From: Zopfochytrium polystomum
Taxonomy: Eukaryota > Chytridiomycota > Chytridiomycetes > Chytridiales > Chytridiaceae
Direction: 5' to 3'
Assembly (NCBI GenBank): GCA_025765615.1
Contig: JAIVFJ010000022.1
Span: 62,001-126,000 of the forward strand
Length of the DNA: 64,000 bases
Shown: positions 54,841 through 64,000 of the stretch, in pieces
How the letters are laid out: every line of letters begins with the position of its first letter
Numbering within the stretch: position 1 is the stretch's first letter
Position numbers and translations under genes: made by a program
Notes under the pieces: generated by a model
What the model saw: the letters and a program-made list of their open reading frames with translations, nothing else
Database searches by the model: none
What the model was told of the DNA's origin: nothing

Positions 54841-56450
54841 GAGCTGATCATTATCCAAATCGTATATCTCAGATAACCCTTCCACCTGTCTAAAATCGAA
54901 GACAAATAGAAGAGCAGGACACAGATTGTGCGAGGATTCGGCTGCCTCGCAACCTCACGTTTTGTGATATCTCAAGACGAATGTGACTGCCAGAGCTGGG
55001 CGGGTGAGATGAGGTGAGGCGAGGGCTCGGTCTATGGCCGCAGCAGCGGCGGCGATGAAGGATGGCAAGGCAGCCCGGGGAATATGACGGATCACGTGTT
55101 TTTCGAATATAATGCCCCCCATTATTACTGGGGTTGGAAGGGGGTGGAAGCAGCCTCTAAAAACCCCGTCGAGTGGAAGAAAGGCGAGGTTCGTCCCGCC
55201 GCGTCGTCCTCGAGGACGATTATGCAGGTGCGGCACAGGCCGAGCGTGGAGCGACCGTGGGCGGGAGGCGGCGCTGAGCGCGGCTGGAGGGGGGGGGGGG
55301 AGGCATGGGCGTGCGGATGAGGACGAGGAGGAGGCACCATTATGCCTGGGCTTTTCAATTCATCGGCAATTCCCACCAGCGCGTCGATATTTCTCGCAGG
55401 GCGAAAGTCGCGGGGCACCCCCCTTTTCTCCGGATTTGTATGCCACGCTCCGCCTTGCGCTCCGCCCTGCGCTCCGCCCATCGATCCACCCCGCACTGAA
55501 CAGTTTCTCACCGTTTCGTCTCCCAGTATAAGGCGCGGCCCATTCAACCTTGTTCTCTTTGGTCGTCTCGTGGGGAGGGACGTAAACAGCGCTTCCCTTG
55601 TTTGCGCTCGCGACATTTACCCAAAGTGATGGTCCGGGATCTAACGTTTATGCAAACAAACAAACAAAAAAAAAAAAAAAAATCAAATCAAAGCAACACC
55701 GAGAACCCACACTCTCTGCACCACCCACCACCCTCACTTCTCCCCCAAAACGAAAAAAAAAATGGCCGGAACGGTTGGAGGAAAGGGTAGGGGGGCTGGA
55801 ACGGAAGCGGCGAGCGAGGAGAGGTGGGGGCCACGAACCAAACGGCCGAGAAAACCAAGCAAGCATTCCGGGGGCAACAACAATGGGGTCTTCAACAGTT
55901 CAGCGAAAGAAAGCACAGAGGGGAGAGCTGAGGAAACAGAGCATTACGGTTGGGGGCAAGGGGTGCAAAAAGGGGAGGGTTTGGTTATTTTGGAACGGAT
56001 CTGTATGGAGTCTTCGGGAAGAGAAAAGAGCAAAGGTTGGAGGGGGACGGTGTGGGTCGGAAGAACACGAAATCAAGAACAGGCCGGAGCGTGGTAAGTA
56101 GAAAAAGGAAGGCAGCCCAGACCCAAAAATGGGAGAGGAAGGTGGCCGCCCTCTTCTCTCGTCTGTTTCGGTTTTTGCAAAAGGCAAAACAAGAGGGATG
56201 GGGTGAGGGGCTAAATTGGCAGAAGCGGATAGAATCAGGAGGAGGAACACACACGGTTGCACACAGAAAAAGGAAAACAAGCAAAAAGGCAACCCCAAAT
56301 CACACAAACAACGAAACCAAACCACGCAACGCAGGGAAAGTGAAAGGGAAAAAAAAAAAGAAAAAAAAGGCTCCAGACCACGACACACGTCCCAGCCCCC
56401 CGTTCCGGGTTCAAAACTTCATTCCTTCCCAAGGCGCGGTAGAACAACCG
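54841..56450. other. intergenic, no supported gene
   Basis: Competing short frames on both strands near 54,955-55,320 and long A/G-rich frames at 55,600-56,400 have no splice or family support. The A-rich section (55,660-56,370) is probably the 3' flank of EDE1 on the other strand. Confidence 0.45.
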
Positions 56451-56451
56451 G

Positions 56452-56482
56452 CCGCCCCGCCCCGCCCCGCCCCGCCCCGCCC
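56452..56482 (-). repeat. GGGGC pentanucleotide repeat in the EDE1 3' flank (G-quadruplex candidate)
   Basis: On the minus strand this is five or more G tracts of 3-4 bases separated by single C, starting about 27 nt after the EDE1 stop codon, so probably within its 3' untranslated region. Confidence 0.8.
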
Positions 56483-56508
56483 GTACCATACAAAAAGGGG
56501 CGTCTTTG

Positions 56509-59500
56509 TTACTTGTCACCCAGCAGCTCGTTTGTGGCCGCGCGAAGGTCGAAACCGTGTTTCTCGAGCGCTTTCACAGAGTCGGCTGGCGAAGGAGCGG
56601 GGTGAAACAAGGGAATAAAAAAAAGGAATTATTAGGATGTTGCAACAGAAGTAACTTGCTTTTCAACACGCCACCCGGCTTTAACCCAACATACCTTTCG
56701 AGAACCCCATGTTCATCAGCTCCTTGACCTCATCCATGACCCCTTCGTCCTCCGCCGGCGCCGCCTTGGGTGACCCTGCAGCGGCGGCGGCGGGGGTGGT
56801 GGTGGCGGCGGGGGCCTCTGACGCGACGGCGGCGTCAGCGGTCTTTGGCTGCTGCTGCGGCGCGGGATCGAACGCGGTAAACGCCGAGTCAAAGTCGACC
56901 GAGTCGGCAAACCCGAACGCCGAGGCCGATGCGGGCGCCGCGGCGGACGCTGCGGGCGCGGGCGCGATGCTGCCGCCAAAGGCGGCGTCGAGGTCCGCGA
57001 CGCTCGCGGTGACGGCCGGGGTCGACGCCGCGGTTGCGGCTGCGGGTGTCGACGCGGCGGCGCTGCTTCCGTTAGGCGGGGCGTCAAAGGCCGCAAACGC
57101 GTCGTCAAAGGCGGCTGCGGCGGCTGAGGTTACGGCGGGGGCGGCGGGTGCGGCAGGCGGGCCAAACGCGCTGTCAAAGTCGTCAAAGGCGGCGGCAAAG
57201 TCGACTGTTTTCGCGGCCTTGGCTGTCTTACGGCTGGCCGGGGGCGGCGGCGGGGGCAGGGCGAAACCGTTCGCGCCGGCGGCGGCCCTCGGTGTGGCTG
57301 TTGCGGTGGCGGCTGCGGCTGGCGAGGCGGCGGGGGCGGGGCCGAACGACGCGTCGAATTTGAACGCGTCGTCCGTAAAGGCCAGGGCGTCGGCGGGGAT
57401 GGCCGCGACCGCGGCTGCGGCGGTGTTCGTAGCGGTGGCGGCGGCAACGTCGGCATCGGCAAAGGCCGAGTCGAATTCGGCGTCGATGTCGACGTTGGCG
57501 AGGGTGCGGTTGACGCCGCGGGTGGAGCTGCGGCGGCCAGAGTTGAAGGACATGGCGTCGGAGTTGAGTTCGTTCAGGACCGGGTGGGGCGGGCTCTTGG
57601 ACGGGGTGAACAAGGCGTTGAACGCGGCGGGCGACATGGCCTCCGCCGGGTGCTCGTCCAGACTCAGCACGGCTTCAAGCGCAGCCGTCGAATCGATGGG
57701 GGCTTGGTTTGAGGGTGGGCTGGAGCTGCTGGGAGCGGCCAAGGCTGGTGCAGCAGTCGTCGACGGCGACTTTTCTCTGCCGGATAGAGAGACTTGGCTG
57801 TCCAGGTTCTTGGAAGGTTTCGTCGCAAGGGGAGGAAGCGGCGGTGGTGGCGGCGCCGACAGGTCAGGGGACGACGCCGCTTGAGCGATGGCTGGAATCG
57901 CGTTCGCGCTAATCCGACGTTTCACCGTTTCCGCGTTTGAAGAGGCTGGCACCCGCGAGGCGGGTGGAGGCGGTGCTGGCGGTCTCGCGCGAGGTGTAGG
58001 CCCAGCCGCAGACAGAGTGCTTCCTATCGCAAGCTCCGAAGTAGACGCTACAGGCGAGGACATTGCGGAGATGGCCTCTGCGGCTTCGTGCAACGAGTTG
58101 AGCGATTCGGTGGACACTGCCACGCGAGCGGCTGTCTCATTCAGCAGCGCTTGCGCTGCCGCAGCTTTCGCCTTCTCCTTCTCGTTGATTGCAGTTTGGA
58201 CGGAGATCTGCGTTGTCAGTTGCGACAAGCGCTGCTTTTCGGCCGCCAGCCGCGTTTCGTCGCGTGTAAGGTCGGACTTGAGCTGCTCGTACTCGACCTG
58301 GGCGGTCGTCAGCACCTGCTTGTTGATTTCGAGCAGATTGGACTGCTTTTTGAGTTCCGTGTGAAGCTCTGTGAACCGCGGTCTCATTCGGTCGGTCTCT
58401 TCCTGGTATTGTCGTGACAAAGTCTGCGTTTCTTCCAAAGCCTTGTTGCACTCTGCAAGCTCCGATCGTGCGGCTTCGATAGCTGCAAGAAGTTGCTCCT
58501 TCTCCGCCTTGCGCGCTTGTACAATCTTTTGGGCTTGCGCAAGCTCCTGCTGGCCCACCGCAAGGAGCTCTTGCTCCCGCTCTAAAATGGCTTGATTTTC
58601 GGTAAGGATCGCGCTTTCGGCCTCGAACGTTGCGCTGGCTTGGGTCAGCTGCAGAGTCAACTCCTGCTTTTTCCTCGTCACTTCTTTGAGCTCGGCTTCG
58701 TTCGCCAGCTTTCTGGCACGGAGCTCTTCCTGGCCGGGAGCAAATGCGGCCATCTGCTTCTCAACGACTGAGAGGGCCTCTTTCGCGCGAGCGAGGTCTG
58801 CGGAGCGGTCATCGTTCAAGAGGTTTGTGCTGTTCACACCAGGTGCGGACGATGACGGGGACATGGTCTGAGCAAGGAACGCGCTGGGCGGCATGCCCAT
58901 GGTAGTCATGCGACGGGAAATACCTGTAAAGAAAAGTCTGAGATTGTTGAGAAGTAAATATGCTCGATAGGCTACCTCCAGATTCTCTGGGGAGCGGTGG
59001 AACTGCCAGCGCCGGCTTCATCTCAGCGACACTGCTGGGGGACGCAAAGGCGTCATTGAAGACATCCATCAAGTCGTTTCCTGCGGAAGAGGTTGCAGGC
59101 GTCAAGACAATGCTTCCGCTCGATGACTTTCGGTCTCTGAAGGAAGGCGGCATGAAATTTTGCGGAAGAGCCTCTGGCAGGGGTTGGCCCGACATGGCCA
59201 TCTTAATCAAGTGCATCGACACGGCAAACTCGTCGCGAGAGAGGTTTCCCGTTTTCGCGTAGCAAGCCAAATCCCTGCACATGGCATAAGATGCGGAATA
59301 ACAACGGATCCCGCGAGGGGATGGTAAAGAAACAGGACAAAACAATTATGCACCAACCAAATCTGTGCCAAAGTGTTTTGATCCAGCTTCGACTTCAAAA
59401 AGAACTCATAGCAGTCGCCGCCTGTCAAAAATCCCTTCTTTTGCACATCGAGCGTGTCAAAGTGCCGGTCCGACATCGCCTTGTCGTTCGGTTTGACCAC

Positions 59501-61149
59501 CCACTCTGCAGACGGCGAGGTTGGAACAAACGCTGCGCCAAAGGCAGAGTTGCTTGACGGCGTTCTCTGCATCACGCTTCTGCGACGGTCGACTTTTGGT
59601 GACACTGAGGACGGAGGGGGAGGAATGGCCCGAGGAATAACTGGCGCAGTGCTTGGCAGCGACGGTGTCGTGACAGGTTGAGGGGTGTCGCCCGTCGCCG
59701 GAAGGGTTGAGGTGGCAGCTGAAATGGCGTTCCATAGTGAAGGAGGAATTGCAGCTGGAACACCCTGAAGCGAACCGCTCTTCAGCTTCGAAATGACGTA
59801 CATGGCGACCATAAACTGGTTTAAGTTGAGCTTCATGGCGCCTTTGGTGTCCACAAGGAGCCTAAATAGCAAGTCAGGGAAACCATGAAGCCAACTTCAA
59901 AAGAACTGCTCGTTGTAACCCACCAGACGCGACTGAGAGTTTCCATGGCAAGGCCCGACTTCAAGAACAGCTCGCGCGCCGCGTCACCTGAAACAAAATG
60001 TCAGCGAAAGACCTGTCTTCGCCTGCAACAACTATCAAACCTCACCAGTCACGAAACCGCCCGTCGGTTTGCAAGTGTTCCACGCCGCAAAGTATCTGTC
60101 GCGTTCTTCGTTGCTGACGGTGAAGGTGCCAGATCCAGTCGGTTGCATGGTGATCGGCCGCACCGAGCCCGTGAGTTGCGGAGTCAGCCAGGGCGTTTGG
60201 CTTCCCGTCCGCTGTGTTTGGATCCTGGCAGCCGCTGCCGGGGGCGTGGGAGCTGGAGGCACCGTCACGCCCTCAAAGTGCGGTAGCGCCGATCCTGCGA
60301 TGAAAAATAGTGGCGCAAGGGACCGGTGTTTCAGTCGAACATTGTAATACGGCTCATTTCCGGCTACTCACGAACTCCGATGAACTGGGGATTGAGTGGC
60401 TGACCCGCCTGGACCAAGGCGATAAATTTGAGCGCCTTGAAGAAAGCGGCTCCATCCAGGTAGCCTCTTCGATCGGAGTCGGCCAAATTCCAAATCTAAC
60501 GCGATCGATGTTCGATCGACGTGATCAAGACGATTAGATCGCCGCTTCGTAAAGTAGCAGATCGGTTACGGAAACGAAGAACAAAAACGGCACCTGGCTA
60601 AGCTGGGTGTTCTCCAGCTTCGATTTGGACAGGAACTCGACGGCTGCGTTTGCGTTCACGGCTCCCGTTCCTTGCGGATCGGCCAATTTGAGGAAATATC
60701 CGTAGGCCCATGCCTCCTCGGGCGTGAGGGGAAGCCCATACGTCTCTATACATCAAGTTTCGGTATTTGGGTGCAAGAAAGAGACACTCGAACCAAGGAT
60801 CGGGGCGCCAACAACGACCTGGCTCACCTGACGAGACGGAGCCGCCACCCATCGATCCCGATCGGGCCGCCGGGATCGACGCAGCGGCGCCAAAAGCAGC
60901 GGCGGCAGCGGCGGGATTCGGGGAGGAAGCGAACGAGGTTGGCGCCGACGGCTGCGGCGACGAGAATGCGCTGTTGAAGAGCGGGGTGTTTGAGGCGAGC
61001 GGGGGGACCGAGGCCGACGTGGGGGCGGGCGACGAAAACATGGGGTCAAAGTCCATGATGTCCTTGTTGCTGAGGGACCGCCCGGCCGCCCCCGCGCTGT
61101 TTCCAAAGGGCGATCCGGTCGACGGGCCCTTTGGCGAGGTCGCCGACAT
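56509..61149 (-). CDS. EDE1: EH-domain endocytic scaffold EDE1/EPS15
   Basis: Early clathrin-mediated endocytosis scaffold at the plasma membrane. Nine exons read from 61149: 61149-60828, 60745-60594, 60495-60372, 60294-60046, 59987-59924, 59861-59358, 59274-58976, 58923-56695 and 56585-56509. They sum to 4020 nt (1339 residues) with no frameshift. Three EH domains: EH1 about residues 108-195 (WAYGYFLKLADPQGTGAV, IWNLADSDRRGYLDGAAFF); EH2 about 240-335 (RDRYFAAWNTCKPTGGFVTG, MKLNLNQFMVAMYVI); EH3 about 420-510 (HFDTLDVQKKGFLTGGDCYE, ACYAKTGNLSRDEFAVSMHL). A coiled coil (about 595-830, ARAKEALSVVEKQMAAFAPG...) follows, then a long Ala/Phe/Asp-rich disordered part with repeated DFDSAF motifs. 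The C-terminal UBA domain reads VKELMNMGFSK|ADSVKALEKHGFDLRAATNE. Length and order match fungal Ede1. Confidence 0.95.
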
Positions 61150-61177
61150 GAGTGGGGAGGGTGTGCTGCGTAGGTGG

Positions 61178-61219
<42 letters not shown>

Positions 61220-61852
61220 TTCTGCGAATCAGAGGTCGATGGCTTGGAAGGTAAGCCAGGCGGAAGTGAACGGAAAAGGAGTGTTCGAGGGGGTGGATTT
61301 CGATTCTGCGCTTTTCGCCCCACACACAAAATCTGTTCTTTGAAGACAAGGGAACGAATGCCCTTCGAACCTCCACTTCCACCACTGCCAGCAACCAGCT
61401 AGCGTTGACCGCCACAGATCGCGATTCAGAAAACTGGCGTAAGCCTTAATACCAATCCACGAAAGTTGTTGGATCAAAGTCTTTGTTGGAGAAAACACAC
61501 CCTAAATCAGGTTACAAGTGAAACCTGAGAAGGAGCAGGAAAGGGAAACAAGTCCTTGGTTCCAACGAGAATGAATGACAAGAACACTGCAGGGAGGCGC
61601 TCAGTGGAAACGAGATGGGGGATGTACCAAGCGAAAAGAAAGGAAATCGGGGTTGGGGGGAAGGAGACGACCTGCACCTCCTCAACACATGAAAAGATAA
61701 GGAGGCAAATGAGAGCAGCCATCAAGACGAATCGTGATGTCACCATCTCAAAAGCTTATCCATCCAGAACAAACGGCCCAAAAGCACCCACCGCCAACCG
61801 TCCTCACCATGAATCACAAACGCAACCGCAGCCCAACAAACACGCCCCCCAT
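61150..61852. other. spacer between EDE1 and p22phox
   Basis: EDE1 promoter side, with a GT dinucleotide microsatellite (about 61,181-61,216) only some 30 bp before the EDE1 start codon. No gene recognised in the rest. Confidence 0.5.
61181..61216. repeat. GT dinucleotide microsatellite in the EDE1 leader
   Basis: About 17 TG units immediately upstream of the EDE1 ATG (minus strand reads CA repeats), so it is likely in the 5' untranslated region. Confidence 0.85.
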
Positions 61853-62525
61853 CTACGACTTTGGCGCCTTGGCCGCTCCGCCTGCAGCACCCCCCGCACC
61901 ACCCTTACCGCCACCGCCGCCACCCCTCGCCGGCTTCTTCGTGGGATCGGTCCACTTCTCGCCGTTGATGGCGGCCCTGATGTAAGTGATGGATGAGCTG
62001 AGGAGGCAGAGGCCGGCGGTCTGGTGCGGCGCCTCCCAGACCATGGCGCCGCAAAAGAGGAAGTAGATGATGCCGCGGAGCCAAAAGTTGTCGAGCTTTT
62101 TGAACGGGGGAAGTGGCTTTTCCCAGGCCATGATAATAAGGCCAATGACGCTGTTTGGTTGTTCGAGAAATCGGTGGAGGTTAGGCGATGGTTAGGTGAG
62201 GTGAGTTGTGAATAGAAGAGCAGTGGCAAGAAGGCTTACATGTTTCCGATGGCGAGGTACAGGTTCGGGTAGTAAAGCGAGATCAAGCCGGCGGTGAAGA
62301 CGACTGAGCAACCGTGCGGGGAATGGGAGTGACAGGAGGAGCGAATAGAGAGGAACAAGGTCAGTGAGATGGGGACATCGAGAGAACGAGGCACACCAGG
62401 ACGACGAAGGATCCGGGGGCGCCATCAGATCGGGCAGGGGCAGGAGCAAGCAAGTACTCACAAAAGCCAGACGAAAAGGCCTGGTTGTGGGCCCAGGGCT
62501 GCCACATGACTTTGGTTGCGGGCAT
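61853..62525 (-). CDS. CYBA: p22phox / cytochrome b-245 light chain (NoxD)
   Basis: Membrane partner of NADPH oxidase catalytic subunits. Exons 62525-62462, 62303-62240 and 62150-61853 give 141 residues in frame, with both split codons restored. The start MPATKVMWQPWAHNQAFSSG corresponds to the family's MW..NEQ..ASG. Helices: FVFTAGLISLYYPNLYLAIG, then WLRGIIYFLFCGAMVWEAP and TAGLCLLSSSITYIRAAING. The conserved ending AAINGEKWTDP matches AAIRGEQWTP. The basic, glycine-rich tail (KKPARGGGGGGKGG) lacks the long proline-rich region of the animal protein. No oxidase gene is in the window. It lies downstream of EDE1 on the same strand. Confidence 0.8.
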
Positions 62526-63800
62526 GGCGAAGGCGGTTGTTATGTCAGACGGCGTGGGTTGGGGATGGTGGACAGTCCACGAATGGGAATGGGACTGGCG
62601 ATGATGGCGACGGCCGACCTCGGAGAAGGCGCCAAGGACGTGAAAGGGGGTTGGTTGGTGGTGCGGCGCACGGACGGCTTTCTTCTTTTTTCGGGTTTCT
62701 CCGATTCTTTTTTTACGCCTACCCGGTTTGGGCCGTAATTTTTTTTTCTTTTTTTTTTCTAGTTTTCGCATATGAATGCAAAACGGCCAACTCTCAGGGG
62801 GTCTGTCTGTCTGTCGCCGGGTGCCGTTTCATTCTCTCGAATTGGGTGGGTTCCTCGTCCTTTTTTGTCTTCTCTACCACCAACCAACGTTCGAAAACCA
62901 ACCGACCTCGTTGGTCACTGTGAGCCATCCATCGATGAGCCCCTCTTCGCCACATTCCGCAAACTCCAAAGTGGATCCGCCAAACCGTTTCTCTATTTGG
63001 CGGTGATTAAGGAGACTGCGGGGCTTCTTGGCACCGCGTAGAAAGACGGGCGGCGTCCAAGACGTGTTCGGAAATGTGACTGATGCGATGCCGCAGAGAA
63101 GTTTAGCAGCAGGGAGGATGTATCATCATCAAGGCACAGGACCACGACGACGACGACGACGACGACTACAACGAGAGACATGGGCTCGGACCGCCCATGC
63201 AGGCCTCACAACCGATTCAACCCTCCTTCCGCTGGTGGGCTGATTCAGTCAAGGCCTCCACGCAGTCCACCCTTAATCCTTCCAGGGAAGGGTCCTGGCA
63301 GGCAGGCAACCCAAGTTTTGACATATGCATGGGGCGAGAGAGCGATCGAGGTCAAAGAGGACGCGTAAACGGGTATTAAGGGGGACCCCCAACTTGTATT
63401 TACAAAGACTTTTTATCCGGGAGCCTTCAACGTAAAAACCGGATGATATCCCGAGATCGCGAGAGGGAGAGCCGGGACGGAATCACTAAGCTGGAAATTG
63501 TCGGAAACTCGATTGTCTCCCATCGATCACACGGAAACGGAGAAACCGGCGACTAACAATTACCCCGCCGGGGCCACGGGGACAAGAGAGAGATCGCAGA
63601 CTTCATAACAAAAATTGGAAGAACCAAAAAAAAAAAAAAAACGTTTGTTGCATTTCCGGTCCAAGCAAGCAGCAGCAAGCAAGCAGCGAGCAGCGCACGT
63701 AAAATACGAAATCGACAAGTGGTGGAGGCAACAAAAAGAAAAAGAAAAAGGGACTTCTTTCGTTCCCCACCCTACCTACTCGCACTCCTCTTCACTCCAC
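62526..63800. other. intergenic, no gene recognised
   Basis: Promoter side of p22phox followed by mixed low-complexity sequence, including a CGA triplet run (about 63,145-63,170) and a poly-A run (about 63,627-63,640). Confidence 0.5.
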
Positions 63801-64000
63801 GTTAACCCCGGCAGAGCAGCCGACTCCACTCGCCCAGCCATTCTCGCCTCCCTCCGCAAGTACCTCACGTCCACCGCATCCCGGCGTCGTAGCACTCGCC
63901 CGTCCACCCCGACGAACAACAACACCACCACCACCAGCGCCGCCCAAGGACCTCTTCCCCAACCGCCTCACCCCCAAACACCCGCACCGCGAAGCGTCGA
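63800..64000 (+). CDS. possible 5' part of a gene cut by the window edge
   Basis: One plus-strand frame is open from about 63,800 to the end without an ATG, and reads like a proline-rich disordered protein (AEQPTPLAQPFSPPSAST..., APPKDLFPNRLTPKHPHREA). The start must lie upstream or in another exon. Confidence 0.25.

Noticed and set aside
54955..55320. Overlapping plus and minus frames of about 80-90 residues
   Set aside because: Both look partly protein-like, but they exclude each other and neither has splice, start or family evidence.

Overview
The window comes from a eukaryotic nuclear genome, most likely a zoosporic early-diverging fungus (Chytridiomycota or Blastocladiomycota). Genes are dense and intron-rich. 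Introns are short (about 50-130 nt) with GT..AG ends and CTAAC/CTAAT-type branch sites. Coding DNA is GC-rich, while intergenic DNA is pyrimidine-rich with many CT/GA microsatellites. Gene content includes fungal housekeeping genes (UTP7, JJJ1, EDE1, PIG-S), a p22phox/NoxD homologue, and ankyrin repeats of the 'VLQWWK.SGL' type that I associate with these lineages (recalled, not searched).

Layout. 0.5-2.1 kb (-): multi-pass membrane protein. 2.6-4.5 kb (-): WW-type ankyrin protein, head to head with a small membrane protein (4.7-5.2 kb, +) and an unknown gene (5.5-6.3 kb, +). 7.0-10.3 kb (+): F-box/ankyrin protein. 10.7-14.0 kb (+): UTP7. 15.4-18.9 kb (+): ELL-like elongation factor. 21.0-23.4 kb (+): JJJ1. 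24.3-31.3 kb (+): ABCC transporter with degenerate ATP sites. 32.3-35.4 kb: accessory segment with a large imperfect inverted repeat and gene remnants. 35.8-36.9 kb (+): a secreted-peptide gene made almost wholly of symmetric micro-exons. 37.4-39.2 kb (+): arrestin-like protein. 39.4-46.4 kb, all (-): PIG-S, a double-psi-barrel mucin-like protein, an SRP-receptor-beta-like protein and a small Cys-rich secreted protein. 47.0-47.5 kb: Tc1/mariner remnant. 47.6-48.6 kb (+): secreted PheC-like protein, a candidate transfer from bacteria. 49.1-51.2 kb (-): 2EXR/F-box-like protein and another membrane protein. 51.8-53.6 kb: 3' end of a Ty1/copia element with a complete LTR. 53.9-54.8 kb: ankyrin-family remnants. 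56.5-61.1 kb (-): EDE1/EPS15 homologue. 61.9-62.5 kb (-): p22phox.

The most unusual locus is the micro-exon gene at 35,777-36,895. A signal-peptide exon is followed by nine internal exons of 9-42 nt, every one a multiple of three and every junction in phase 1, ending in a two-residue terminal exon. This is the architecture known from schistosome micro-exon genes, and I know of no fungal description.

Caution on sequence quality. Many otherwise coherent genes (ABCC, UTP7 exon 1, ELL, JJJ1, PIG-S, both large ankyrin genes, the PheC-like gene) carry isolated one-base frame changes, some of them in G/C runs. EDE1, p22phox, the double-psi-barrel gene and the micro-exon gene are clean. I treat most of these frame changes as probable assembly errors, so frameshifted genes are given as spans rather than exact translations.
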